DNA of 64,000 bases from Actinomycetota bacterium (lineage in GTDB: Bacteria > Actinomycetota > AC-67), in contig JBBDRM010000117.1 of NCBI GenBank assembly GCA_040905475.1, forward strand, positions 31,456 through 95,455, given 5' to 3'. The position numbers and the translations under genes are program-made. Below are positions 34,730-43,098 of the stretch, piece by piece; the stretch's first letter is position 1; every line of letters starts with the position of its first letter. The notes below the pieces were generated by a model. It saw nothing but the letters and a program-made list of their open reading frames with translations, did no database searches and was not told where the DNA came from.

Positions 34730-35032
34730 CTAGGTAGGTGGGACCTGAGCCTCCGTCAACCAGACGAGGAGGCCGGCTTCGTCGAACTCCTTAAGGACCC
34801 GGCGCACGTCCTCGCTGACCAAGTCCCGGTGCATCCGGCTGATCTCGCAGATCGCGTCGATCATCTCTTCGGGATCGGTATCGCCGTCGCACAGGTCCCA
34901 GATCGCCCATGCGGTCGCGTTGAGAAGGTGCACCTTGCCTGAGGCGGGGTCGTACACAGCGTTCTCTCCCTTGGCTTGACGCAGGAAGAGGCCCTCTTTC
35001 CGAAGGGGTCGGAGGCCGGCGAGCTGTGTCAT
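34730..35032 (-). CDS. PqqD-like protein (RiPP-recognition-element fold), orphan, 100 aa
   Basis: Small winged-helix protein of the PqqD family. VYDPASGKVHLLNATAWAIWDLCDG is the conserved shape, with the family pattern LN-x-TAW-x-IW-x-LCDG, then an acidic C-terminal half. PqqD domains bind leader peptides for radical-SAM maturation, but here no radical-SAM enzyme and no obvious precursor peptide are in the window. The gene overlaps the upstream NarL-type regulator by ATGA. PqqD-like proteins are also seen in capsule loci. Its role here is unknown. Confidence 0.75.
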   Translation of the reverse strand: MTQLAGLRPLRKEGLFLRQAKGENAVYDPASGKVHLLNATAWAIWDLCDGDTDPEEMIDAICEISRMHRDLVSEDVRRVLKEFDEAGLLVWLTEAQVPPT

Positions 35033-35718
35033 CGTGTCGCCTCCTGGAGCTCGTCGCGGATGCCGTTGCGGATGACGAATGCGGCTGCCTCGAGTCGCGA
35101 ATGGACCCCGAGCTTGCTCAACACGTTCTGGACGTGCGTGCGTGCGGTACCGGGACTGATCACGAGAGCCTGCGCTATGGCGTTGTTATCGGCGCCGTCC
35201 GATAGGAGCCCGAGGATCTCCTTCTCGCGCTTCGTGAGCTTCGACATCTGACGGTAGGCCTGGTCTTGCTCGCGACGGCGCCGGATCAATCGCCCGAGGA
35301 GAGGACCCAGGAGCCGCGGCGGGATGAGCACCTCACCGCGCTGAACGCGCCGGGCGGCGTCGATCAGTTCGGAGAGCGGAGACCCTTTCGTAAGGAAGCC
35401 ACTCGCTCCCGCTTCCAGCGCCTCGATCAAGAGCTCGTGATCCTCTGCGTCGGCCAGCACGACCACCTTGCATCCCGGCCGGCGCTCGAGGATCAGGGGT
35501 GTTATGTGAACGCCGTCGGCGTTCGGCAGGTTCACGTCGACCAACGCCACGTCTGGCCGCGTCCGCTCGGCTTCGAGCGCCGCCTGCAAGCCGTCTCCTG
35601 CCTCAGAGACGACTTCCAGGTCCGGCTGGCTCTCGAGCACGACCCGAACCGCCTCGCGGAAGAGCGACTGCTCGTCCGCGAGCAGGATGCGTATGCGTGG
35701 CTGGTCGCCGGGTTCCAT
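35029..35718 (-). CDS. NarL/LuxR-type response regulator, 229 aa
   Basis: Complete receiver: ILLADEQSLFREAVRVVL with acidic DE pair, phospho-Asp in VALVDVNLPNADG, Lys in FLTKGSPLSEL. A linker with the basic run RRRREQ leads to the LuxR helix-turn-helix (LTKREKEILGLLSDGADNNAIAQAL, TARTHVQNVLSKLG). No sensor kinase adjoins it. The nearest kinase in the window is at 51.6 kb. It is followed by the PqqD-like gene with an ATGA overlap, and the two lie upstream of the glycan promoter, so control of that locus is plausible but not shown. Confidence 0.88.
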   Translation of the reverse strand: MEPGDQPRIRILLADEQSLFREAVRVVLESQPDLEVVSEAGDGLQAALEAERTRPDVALVDVNLPNADGVHITPLILERRPGCKVVVLADAEDHELLIEALEAGASGFLTKGSPLSELIDAARRVQRGEVLIPPRLLGPLLGRLIRRRREQDQAYRQMSKLTKREKEILGLLSDGADNNAIAQALVISPGTARTHVQNVLSKLGVHSRLEAAAFVIRNGIRDELQEATR

Positions 35719-35782
35719 CGAACCTCAGGCTACGGGTGGATCCGGGACTCCGCGTGCGCCCGGCGCCGTATTCGCGATACCG

Positions 35783-35849
35783 CCATCGGAGGAGTTCGCC
35801 GCTCCCGATGGAGGATTCGTCACCATAGGTGACCGTCCGGTGCCGGTCA
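35783..35849 (-). terminator. Two hairpins after the desaturase gene
   Basis: CCATCGG/CCGATGG (35783-35789 and 35805-35811) and TGACCG/CGGTCA (35830-35835 and 35844-35849) are perfect stems within 85 bases after the desaturase stop. Neither has a T tract on the minus strand. They may terminate or stabilise the transcript. Confidence 0.35.
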
Positions 35850-35867
35850 GCCCGAGGAGCAGCGGGA

Positions 35868-36800
35868 CTACGCGGGCTCGGGATCTTTCCGAACCTTTCG
35901 CGCGAGGCCGGTCAATTGAAGCGTGCGTATAAGGATGCCGCCCAGGTCCACTTGCCAGTAGCGGCGTCCGAAGATCGCGCTCGATGGGAACGCGTGGTGG
36001 TTGTTATGCCACGACTCGCCGAACGACGCGATGGCGAGCAACCAGTTGTTCGTGCTGCGTTCCTTGGTGGGATACGGCCGTGACCCGAAGTAGTGGCACA
36101 CCGAGTTGATGCTGAACGTCACGTGGTGCAGCAAGAAGATCCGCACGAGCCCGCCCCACACGAATGCAGTGAGCGTCCCGACGAAACTTTGCGTGATCAC
36201 GAGCCCCAGGAGTGCAGGGAGAACGAACGAAACGGCCACCCAGAACGGGAACTGCCGGTCGATCGCGCGGATCGGCTTGTCTTTCAAGAGGTCCGGCGCC
36301 CAGCGCTCGGGGGCGGTGCGGTCGTCCGAGAACATCCAGCCCATGTGCGCGTACCAGAGGCCCTTGAGGATCCCCTTGTAGCCCTGCTCGGCCTGGAGAT
36401 GCGGCGAGTGCGGATCGCCCGGCTGATCGGAGAAAGCGTGGTGGCGGCGGTGGGTGGCCACCCAGCCGATCACCCCCATCTCGATCGCCATCGAGCCGGC
36501 GATCGCGAGCACGACGCGCACGGGCTTCGACGCCTGGTATCCCTTGTGCGCGAACAGTCGATGGAAGCCGGACGTGATGCCGAGACCGGTGAGCGCGTAG
36601 AGGCCGCCGAATATCGCGGCGTCCACCCCGCTGAGGCCGTGGCCCCAGAGCAGCCAGATCGCGACCCCAACGCCTGCGAGCGGGATCAGGCTGACCAGCA
36701 GCAGCGCGTTGCGATGGAATCGCAGCTCGCGCTCGCTGAGCCGTATCCGGCCGGGGATCGGGCGTGACGTTTTCGAATCGAGAACTCCGGTGACGGCCAT
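35868..36800 (-). CDS. Acyl-CoA / acyl-lipid delta-9-type fatty acid desaturase, 310 aa
   Basis: Membrane di-iron desaturase. The three histidine boxes are in the correct order and spacing: HRLFAH near residue 80, HRRHH near 117, HNNHH near 263. Four hydrophobic segments are present. It introduces a cis double bond in membrane fatty acids, probably at C9. ATG at 36800 with GGAGGGG 7 bases upstream. It follows its TetR regulator at a distance of 72 bases with a perfect palindrome between, which strongly suggests direct control. Confidence 0.9.
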   Translation of the reverse strand: MAVTGVLDSKTSRPIPGRIRLSERELRFHRNALLLVSLIPLAGVGVAIWLLWGHGLSGVDAAIFGGLYALTGLGITSGFHRLFAHKGYQASKPVRVVLAIAGSMAIEMGVIGWVATHRRHHAFSDQPGDPHSPHLQAEQGYKGILKGLWYAHMGWMFSDDRTAPERWAPDLLKDKPIRAIDRQFPFWVAVSFVLPALLGLVITQSFVGTLTAFVWGGLVRIFLLHHVTFSINSVCHYFGSRPYPTKERSTNNWLLAIASFGESWHNNHHAFPSSAIFGRRYWQVDLGGILIRTLQLTGLARKVRKDPEPA

Positions 36801-36824
36801 CGCAGGTCCCCTCCGACGCGTTAA

Positions 36825-36840
36825 GTTACGCTTACGTAAC
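36825..36840. promoter_or_regulatory. 16-bp palindromic operator between tetR and desaturase
   Basis: GTTACG CTTA CGTAAC, a perfect inverted repeat, in the 72-base gap just upstream of the desaturase start. It is a typical size and position for a TetR-family repressor site. Confidence 0.65.
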
Positions 36841-36872
36841 CGTAGGGACTCTAACGCCCCTGCGCGTCTCGG

Positions 36873-37496
36873 TCAATCCTTGTCGTCGCGAGGCGGGCGG
36901 AGCCGGTCGGGCTTCTTCGGCAAGTGCCGCAGCCCCATCCAGGCGAGGGCAGCGACGTGGCTCGCGACCGTCTCAACGGACGGCTTGCGAACCTCGGTCC
37001 ACCACTGCCCCACGAATGCGACCATGCCGATCAGCGCATTGGCGTAGATGGGCGCGGCTTTCGAGTCGTAGCCGGCGCGCTTGAACTCGGCGGTGAAGAT
37101 CTGGCCGACGCGATCGGCAAGCTCGTTGAGGAGACTCGACATCCGGCCGGGCGCGTCGCGGGAGAGGACGGTGAACCCGTGCGGCTCCTCTTCGACGTAG
37201 GCGAGGAACGCGACCGCCGCACGCTCGATGCGCTCGCGGGGTGATCCCGAGGAGATCGCGAGGCTGATCCGATCGATGATCGTCTGGATCTCGCGATCGA
37301 CGATGACGGCGTAGAGGCCTTCTTTGCCCCCGAAGTGCTCGTAGACGATCGGCTTGGAGACCTTCGCGCGCTCGGCGATCTCTTCCACCGAGGCGGCCTC
37401 GTAGCCGCGCTCGGCGAACACGGCGCGGCCGACCTCGACGAGTTGCGCGCGCCGGGCGGCGCCGGTCAGCCGGACGCGACCTCCGTCGTTCCCCAT
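36873..37496 (-). CDS. TetR-family transcriptional regulator, 207 aa
   Basis: N-terminal helix-turn-helix is clear: AQLVEVGRAVFAERGYEAASVEEIAERAKVSKPIVYEHF-type pattern around residues 15-52 (GRAVFAERGYEAASVEEIA, KVSKPIVYEHF). The C-terminal ligand-binding domain is all-helical, with hydrophobic and acidic patches. The usual ligand for such regulators next to desaturases is an acyl-CoA, but this is inference. I chose the ATG at 37496. The frame continues 54 codons upstream over the divergent gene's promoter region. It reads into the desaturase gene after 72 bases, with the palindrome at 36825 between. Confidence 0.85.
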   Translation of the reverse strand: MGNDGGRVRLTGAARRAQLVEVGRAVFAERGYEAASVEEIAERAKVSKPIVYEHFGGKEGLYAVIVDREIQTIIDRISLAISSGSPRERIERAAVAFLAYVEEEPHGFTVLSRDAPGRMSSLLNELADRVGQIFTAEFKRAGYDSKAAPIYANALIGMVAFVGQWWTEVRKPSVETVASHVAALAWMGLRHLPKKPDRLRPPRDDKD

Positions 37497-37582
37497 AGGC
37501 CAAAGCGTACGACACCACGACCGGAACGAGGATCCGCGCCTCTTGGGAGGAGGCGGGGCACCGTGCGACGAATCCGTTCGGC

Positions 37583-39733
37583 ATGTCCCCGATGTCCCGC
37601 TCGTTTGCCGCGCTCCTGACGCTGGTCCTTTCCATAACGTTCCTGCCTGCGCCGGCACGAGATGCGATCGCTCCCGTCGGAGAGGCCGCAGGGATCTGCG
37701 ACCCCATCGACCCCCAGGCGTGCCTGCTCCCGTGGCCGAACGATCTCTTCACGACTCCCGACACGAGCACCGATACGGGTCGACGCCTGGATCTGAATCT
37801 CCTCGCGATGCCACGCAACGTCGCCGGTGTGCCGATCGACCCGACCGACATCAACCGCAACGACGGCTTCTCGCCCGGCGCCCTGATCGTGACCAGGGTG
37901 CCGGGGCTCGACACGCCGGCCGCACTGGCGAACACCAACCCCGTCGGGCTGACCGACCTCGCGCGCTACGCCGACCCCGCTGCCCCGGTGGTCGTGCTCG
38001 ATGCGTCGACGGGACAGCGTCATCCGATCTGGGTCGAGCTCGACCGCGCGGTCGGACTGAACGGGAAACCGCCGGCGTCGAGAGACACGACGCTGCTCGT
38101 GCGTCCCGCCGTGAACTTCGCCGAGGGACACCGCTACGTCGTCACGCTCCGGTTCCTGAAGGACTCTCTCGGCGCTCCATTGAGCGCGCAGGCGCCGTTC
38201 GCTGCGTTTAAGAGTGGAACCGGCGCAGCGTCGCGGCAAGCGCAGATGAACGCGATCTTCGCCACGCTGTCGCAGGCGGGGATCGCGAAGAGCGACCTGT
38301 ACCTCGCGTGGGACTTCACGGTGGCGAGCGAGCGCAACCTCTCGGAGCGAATGCTGCACATCCGCGACGACGCGTTCGAGGAACTCGGTGACACGGACCT
38401 CTCCGACCTCGTCGTGCAAGGATCGTCGCCGCAGTTCATCGTCGACACGATCACGAGCCTGCTGCCGTGCCGCCCCTCGGTCGACATCGACGTCCCGCCG
38501 GTGTCGTGCGATCCGCCGGAGGAGCTCGACGCGCGGCTCGCGCGCCGCGTCGAGGGCAGGATCATCGTGCCGTGCTACCTGAACCTTCCCGGCTGCCCGC
38601 CGGGGTCGCGGTTCCTGTATCCGGATCTCGGGGCGTCGCTGCCGCTTCGCATCCCCGGGAACGTCATGGCCGCGACCTTCGTGTGCAACATCCCCGCCGG
38701 CGCGCTCCAAGGCCAGAAGTTCCGGCCGTCGCTGTACGGGCACGGCTTGCTCGGCGAGGCGTCGCAGGTCAACACCGGCAAGCTCTACGACCTCGCGCAG
38801 TTCGGGCTGATGTTCTGCGCGACGGACTGGAGCGGGATGGCAAGCGAGGATCTCCCCAACGACGCCGCACTGCTCGCAGAACTCGGCCGCTTCTCGTCGC
38901 TCGCCGACCGGACGCAGCAGGGGATGCTCAACTTCCTGTACCTGGGGCGCGCGATGATCCACCCGCAAGGGTTCTGCGCCGACCCGGCATTCCAGGTCAA
39001 CGGCTCATGCGCGATCGACGTCTCGCGCCTGTACTACAACGGCGGCAGCCAGGGCGGGATCATCGGGGGTTCGCTAACCGCGGTGGCGCCCGACTTCACG
39101 CAGGCGCACCTCGGTGTGCCGGGGATGAACTACTCGACGCTGCTGAATCGCAGCATCGACTTCGACGTCTTCGCGCAGATCATGTACCGCGCGTACCCGA
39201 AGCCGGTCGAGCGACAGCTGATCTTCTCGCTCATCCAGACGCTTTGGGATCGCGCCGAGGCGAACGGCTACGCGCATCACATGACCGACGATCCGTACCC
39301 GAACACTCCGGCACATCGCGTTCTGCTCACGCCGGCGTTCGGCGACCATCAGGTGACGAACTGGGCGACCGACGTCATGGCGCGAACGGTCGGCGCCTCC
39401 ATGCGCATGCCGGCGGTCGACCCCGGACGGCACCCGGCCGGCGCGAACGCGTACTGGGGGATCCCGGTGATCGGCTCGTATCCGTTCGCCGGCAACGCGA
39501 TGGTGGTGAGTGAGATCGGGCCGCTCCGCATCGAGGACGGCGAGGAGAAAGGCACCACCCCGCCGCCGCTCGAGAACAACGCGAACCGCACCGGCGTCGA
39601 CCCGCACGGACCGGACTGGAGCGAGCAGCCGGACGGCTACCTCGCGATCGCGTCCTTCCTCAGCCCGCTCGGCTGGTTGCCGGCGGTGTGCGGCACGGCG
39701 CCCTGCTACCTGGACGGCTGGATCGGGCCGTAG
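37583..39733 (+). CDS. Large secreted lipase-like protein, 716 aa
   Basis: Exported protein with a signal peptide (SFAALLTLVLSITFLPAPA) and many cysteines. After the signal comes a domain with the pattern INRNDGFSPGALIVTRVPG, which resembles the N-terminal domain of VolA-type bacterial virulence-factor lipases. From about residue 350 an alpha/beta hydrolase region follows: LYGHGLLGEASQ and a nucleophile elbow YYNGGSQGGIIGGSL with Ser. FGDHQVTNWATD contains Asp and His for the triad. Probably a secreted esterase or lipase. ATG at 37583. A second ATG lies three codons on. It is divergent from tetR (86 bases between). Confidence 0.7.
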   Translation: MSPMSRSFAALLTLVLSITFLPAPARDAIAPVGEAAGICDPIDPQACLLPWPNDLFTTPDTSTDTGRRLDLNLLAMPRNVAGVPIDPTDINRNDGFSPGALIVTRVPGLDTPAALANTNPVGLTDLARYADPAAPVVVLDASTGQRHPIWVELDRAVGLNGKPPASRDTTLLVRPAVNFAEGHRYVVTLRFLKDSLGAPLSAQAPFAAFKSGTGAASRQAQMNAIFATLSQAGIAKSDLYLAWDFTVASERNLSERMLHIRDDAFEELGDTDLSDLVVQGSSPQFIVDTITSLLPCRPSVDIDVPPVSCDPPEELDARLARRVEGRIIVPCYLNLPGCPPGSRFLYPDLGASLPLRIPGNVMAATFVCNIPAGALQGQKFRPSLYGHGLLGEASQVNTGKLYDLAQFGLMFCATDWSGMASEDLPNDAALLAELGRFSSLADRTQQGMLNFLYLGRAMIHPQGFCADPAFQVNGSCAIDVSRLYYNGGSQGGIIGGSLTAVAPDFTQAHLGVPGMNYSTLLNRSIDFDVFAQIMYRAYPKPVERQLIFSLIQTLWDRAEANGYAHHMTDDPYPNTPAHRVLLTPAFGDHQVTNWATDVMARTVGASMRMPAVDPGRHPAGANAYWGIPVIGSYPFAGNAMVVSEIGPLRIEDGEEKGTTPPPLENNANRTGVDPHGPDWSEQPDGYLAIASFLSPLGWLPAVCGTAPCYLDGWIGP

Positions 39734-39747
39734 GTCTCTCGCACGTG

Positions 39748-39816
39748 CCTGACGTGCCTGACGTGTCAGGCGTGTCAGGCGTGTCAGGCGTGTCAGGCGT
39801 GTCAGGCGTGTCAGGC
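39748..39816. repeat. 9-bp tandem repeat array in the gap between convergent genes
   Basis: Two copies of CCTGACGTG are followed by five full and one partial copy of TCAGGCGTG. The two unit types meet as CCTGACGTGTCAGG, an inverted pair that can fold into hairpins. It lies 15 bases after the stop of the lipase-like gene and before the GNAT gene's end, where a transcription terminator is expected. Unit length 9 also allows slippage. It is not a CRISPR: units are too short and have no spacers. Confidence 0.85.
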
Positions 39817-39866
39817 ACCGACAGTTGGGTGCAGCACCGGCCGGTACCCGGCGCTCGGGCACCCGG

Positions 39867-40373
39867 TCAGAGCTCTTTCTCGAACCACGCGACGTCCCAG
39901 TAGCGGCCGAACTTGCGGCCCTGCTCGTGGAACGTTCCGACCGGATGGAAATCGAAGCGCTCGTGCAGCGCGACCGACGCAGGGTTCGGGATGTCGGTGA
40001 CCGCCGCGTACGCGCGGTGGACGTCCTCGGTCGCAAGAGCGGCGAAGAGGGCCTCGTAGAGCGCGGTACCGATCCCGCGGCCGGTGGCGACCGGGAGGAG
40101 GTAGACGCTCGTCTCCACCGAGGTGATGTACGCGGGCTTGACGCGGACCTGGTGCGAGTCGGCGTAGCCGAGCACCGTGTCGTCCTCGACCGCGACGAAG
40201 AGCCGATGCGGGCCCGTCTCCCCGTACTTGGAGAACCATTCCTTCCGGACGTCCATCGGGATCGGGTCGAGATCGAACGTCGCCGCCGACGTTGCGACGT
40301 AATGGTTGTAGATCTCGTTGAGCTGCTCGAGGTCGGCCTCGACGCAGGAGCGAACGATCAGCGGCGCGGTCAT
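39867..40373 (-). CDS. GNAT acetyltransferase, phosphinothricin-acetyltransferase (Pat)-like, 168 aa
   Basis: Acetyl-CoA loop LLPVATGRGIGTALYEALF (Q/RxxGxG/A type) and the Pat-like N-terminus VRSCVEADLEQLNEIYNHYVATSAATFDL are present. HERFDFHPVGTFHEQGRKFGRYWDVAWFEK is the closing signature of the Pat/MnaT family in short pieces (GTFHEQGRKFGRYWD). Members acetylate phosphinothricin, methionine sulfoximine or related small amines. The real substrate is not predictable. The ATG at 40373 overlaps the DNA ligase stop by ATGA, so the two are co-translated. Confidence 0.87.
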   Translation of the reverse strand: MTAPLIVRSCVEADLEQLNEIYNHYVATSAATFDLDPIPMDVRKEWFSKYGETGPHRLFVAVEDDTVLGYADSHQVRVKPAYITSVETSVYLLPVATGRGIGTALYEALFAALATEDVHRAYAAVTDIPNPASVALHERFDFHPVGTFHEQGRKFGRYWDVAWFEKEL

Positions 40374-41881
40374 CTTGGAAGAAGGGCTCGCACGGCGTCG
40401 ATGGTATCGGCGTCGGCGGGGCTCTTGTCGGGCCGGTAGCGCTTCAGCCGCGCGAACCGCAGCGCGACGCCGCCGGGATACTTCCTCGACGACTGCACGC
40501 CGTCGAGCTCGATCTCGGCGACGACCTCGGGACGGACCCACACGGTTATCTCCTCGCGCGAAGACTCGATCTCTTGGAAGCGCGCGGTCTGCCGGGCGAG
40601 CGTCTCGTCGGTCATGCCCTTGAACGTCTTGCCGACCATCACGAACCCGCCGTCGGGATCGCGCGCGCCGAGGTGCAGGTTCGAGAGCCACCCGCGCCGC
40701 CGGCCGTGCCCCCACTCTGCCGCCAGCACCACGAGATCGAGCGTCTTCGCCGGCTTCACCTTGATCCACGACTTCCCGCGACGACCCGCTTGGTAGGTGG
40801 AGCCGATGGCCTTGACCATCAGGCCTTCGTGCCCGGCCTCGATCGCCGAGTCGAGGAACCGCTGCGCCTCCTCGGCGTCCTCGGTGAGGATCGACGGGAC
40901 CCGCCACTCCCCCGCCACGCGCTCCAACGCCGCGCGACGCTCGGACAGCGGCGCGTCGAGCAGTTGTTCGTCCCCGGCGACCAGCACGTCGAAGAACCAG
41001 GGAGCGAGTACCGCTTCGTGTGCGCCGCTCCGGCGACCGACCCGGCTCATCGTCTCTTGGAACAGGTGCGGCCGCTCGTCGGGGTCGAGCACGATCGCTT
41101 CGCCGTCGAGCACGAGCGTCTTCTCGGGCATGGAGCGGACGAGGTCGGCGACCTCGGGCATCCGGTCGGTGACGTCGTTGAGGTTGCGGGTGAACGCGCG
41201 TACCGCGTCGCCGGAGCGATGCACCTGGATGCGTATCCCGTCGAGCTTCCACTCGACCGACGCGAGGCCGGTGATCGCGAGCGCAGCGGCCGGATCGTCG
41301 GCGGTGGAGGCGAGCATCGGCTGGACAGGCCGCAGCACCTCGAGCCCGATCGCGCCGAGCCCGGCTTCGCCGTCGGTCAACGCGACCGCCGCCGTCCGGC
41401 CCAGATCGCCCGACAACATGGCCGCGCGACGCACCGCCGCCGACGGCACATCGGCCGCCTTCGCGACGGATTCGGCGACGACACCCTCGAGGGCGCCGTG
41501 TCGCATCTCGCCGACGAACAGGCGGCGGATGAAATCGATCTCCGGCGCGGTCGCCCGGCGGAGCAGGTCCGCGACCAGATCGGAACGTGCTTTCGTGGAA
41601 CCTTTGCCGATCGTCTCGAGGATCCGATCGAAGAAAGCGTCCAGGTCGGCGGTCGTCAGCGTCGCCTGCCTCGCGGGACGCGCCGACTCCGCGCGCCACG
41701 CCGTCGCCCAGCCGATGCCGACGCGGCCTTGTCGCGGCTCGCCGGAAAGGAATCCGACCGCGGCGGGGATCTCCTCAGCCGGAACGCTTCGCAGGAGGTC
41801 CGCCAGAAGCGCGACCTTTTGATTGCGCGAGGCTGTGGCCGCTACCGCGTCGGCAGCGGCAACGATCTCCGAGAGGAGCAT
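40370..41881 (-). CDS. lig: ATP-dependent DNA ligase, 503 aa
   Basis: Seals DNA nicks using ATP. Motif I VEWKLDGIR with the nucleophilic Lys212, motif III and IIIa region LDGEAIVLD, motif IV EGLMVKAI, motif V SWIKVKP. An all-alpha N-terminal domain of about 180 residues precedes the adenylation domain, and an OB-fold region (GKTFKGMTDETL) closes it. Length and order match the LigB-type ligases of actinobacteria, which act beside the essential NAD-dependent LigA. ATG at 41881. No Ku or NHEJ partner lies next to it. Confidence 0.92.
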   Translation of the reverse strand: MLLSEIVAAADAVAATASRNQKVALLADLLRSVPAEEIPAAVGFLSGEPRQGRVGIGWATAWRAESARPARQATLTTADLDAFFDRILETIGKGSTKARSDLVADLLRRATAPEIDFIRRLFVGEMRHGALEGVVAESVAKAADVPSAAVRRAAMLSGDLGRTAAVALTDGEAGLGAIGLEVLRPVQPMLASTADDPAAALAITGLASVEWKLDGIRIQVHRSGDAVRAFTRNLNDVTDRMPEVADLVRSMPEKTLVLDGEAIVLDPDERPHLFQETMSRVGRRSGAHEAVLAPWFFDVLVAGDEQLLDAPLSERRAALERVAGEWRVPSILTEDAEEAQRFLDSAIEAGHEGLMVKAIGSTYQAGRRGKSWIKVKPAKTLDLVVLAAEWGHGRRRGWLSNLHLGARDPDGGFVMVGKTFKGMTDETLARQTARFQEIESSREEITVWVRPEVVAEIELDGVQSSRKYPGGVALRFARLKRYRPDKSPADADTIDAVRALLPR

Positions 41882-41911
41882 GGCGGTAATCCTCGCACGC
41901 GGCGAGGACGG

Positions 41912-43012
41912 CTAGCGTCGGATAAGCCCGGCCAGCTCGAAGTGCATCCCGTCCGGCGTTTGCCAGTTCCCGCCCCAGCGGAAGCCCCAGCGCCGGAAGA
42001 TCTCGACGATGCGAGGATGCATCGTGGGCCGGGCGCCGTACTTGTTGCCGGCGACGTTGAAGTCGACCGCGAGTCCCCAGGCGTGCATCGAGACCGGATT
42101 CGCGGGATCCCAGAGGATCTTGCGCGCGACGTAGCAGCCGCCGTACTGGTCGAGGTCGATCGCCGATGCAAGGCCGAGGCGGTGGACCTCGCCGAGCGCG
42201 GCAGCGAGCTGCGAGATCATCATCCGGTGGCACGTCACCGTCCCGAAGATCGGAACGCGCGCCCGCACGATGTAGCGGCGCACCCAGTTCGGATCTTGTT
42301 GGATCGTCCCGTCGCCGTTGACCACGTAGCTGAAGGAACCGAACAGCTGAGAGGACGCGCGCCCGGTGAGGAACGAGGGCCGGCCGCCGGCAACGTTCAC
42401 CTGCGTGTTGAGCTTCGAAGCCAGCGCGGTCGCCGTCGCGCTCGGGTCGGCCTCCGGCGCGACGGCTACGAAGAGCATCGTCGGACGGCCGGTCTCGAGC
42501 CAAGGGACGCGGTCACGCGCCATGACGCCGACGGCGCCGGTTCCCGTCAGCTCGTCGGATAGGTCCGCGACCGGGACGGTGTGCGCCGCCCCGCGCGCGT
42601 CGCGCAGCTTCACGACGCCACCCTCAGTTACGCCCAGGTGCGCTCGATCCGCGGCGGACATCAGCAGCCGGCCGTCACGCAAGCCCGCCTGCGACGCAGA
42701 TCCACCCGCGGCGACCGACGCGGTGAGCGCTTCGACCTCGACGGGATCGACCACGGCGAGCTTGATCGAGGTCTTCGCCGGCGTGGTTACCCGCACGTCG
42801 ACGAGCGCGAACCCCGCGACGCGCGCGACCCCTGCGATGGAGCGAACGCCGGAGAGTACGGCACGCGATGCGCCGGAGGGAACGTCCACCCTCAGCAGCG
42901 TCGCCGGCGTCGCGGTGCGATCGAACCGGCCGCCGCAAGCGGCGACCGCGAGCAGGACGCAGCCCAGCGCGATGCGCGAGGCAATGCGTGCTCGTACTGA
43001 TGTTGGGCGCAT
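41912..43012 (-). CDS. Lipoprotein with D-Ala-D-Ala carboxypeptidase-type (M15, VanY-like) domain, 366 aa
   Basis: N-terminal lipoprotein signal with LLAVAACGG, the Cys being the lipidation site, so it is anchored on the outer face. The C-terminal 110 residues carry the M15 zinc site: SMHAWGLAVDFN with His and Asp, and DGMHFELAGL with the second His, plus GFRWGGNWQTPDG. It would trim D-Ala from peptidoglycan stem peptides. The middle part (about residues 45-230) is a separate region that I do not recognise. ATG at 43012. It converges in orientation with none of its neighbours and stands as a single gene. Confidence 0.8.
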   Translation of the reverse strand: MRPTSVRARIASRIALGCVLLAVAACGGRFDRTATPATLLRVDVPSGASRAVLSGVRSIAGVARVAGFALVDVRVTTPAKTSIKLAVVDPVEVEALTASVAAGGSASQAGLRDGRLLMSAADRAHLGVTEGGVVKLRDARGAAHTVPVADLSDELTGTGAVGVMARDRVPWLETGRPTMLFVAVAPEADPSATATALASKLNTQVNVAGGRPSFLTGRASSQLFGSFSYVVNGDGTIQQDPNWVRRYIVRARVPIFGTVTCHRMMISQLAAALGEVHRLGLASAIDLDQYGGCYVARKILWDPANPVSMHAWGLAVDFNVAGNKYGARPTMHPRIVEIFRRWGFRWGGNWQTPDGMHFELAGLIRR

Positions 43013-43098
43013 GGGGATAGGCAAAACCTACCCAGATCGTCCCTCGGCGTCACACCGAGGTCGCGAGGATGCGATCTAGGACCACGCCTCCAGGGGGA

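Noticed and set aside
37466..38968. A 500-codon minus-strand open frame over the lipase-like gene
   Set aside because: Arg- and Asp-rich antisense composition; the plus strand has a signal peptide and a hydrolase elbow.
39748..39816. Possible CRISPR array
   Set aside because: Units are only 9 bases long and have no spacers.
39748..39830. Coding of a Val-Ser-Gly repeat peptide
   Set aside because: The open frames across the repeat are short, have no ribosome site and lie beyond the stop of the neighbouring gene.
40574..42562. A 662-codon plus-strand open frame opposite the DNA ligase
   Set aside because: Antisense shadow; the ligase motifs are on the minus strand.
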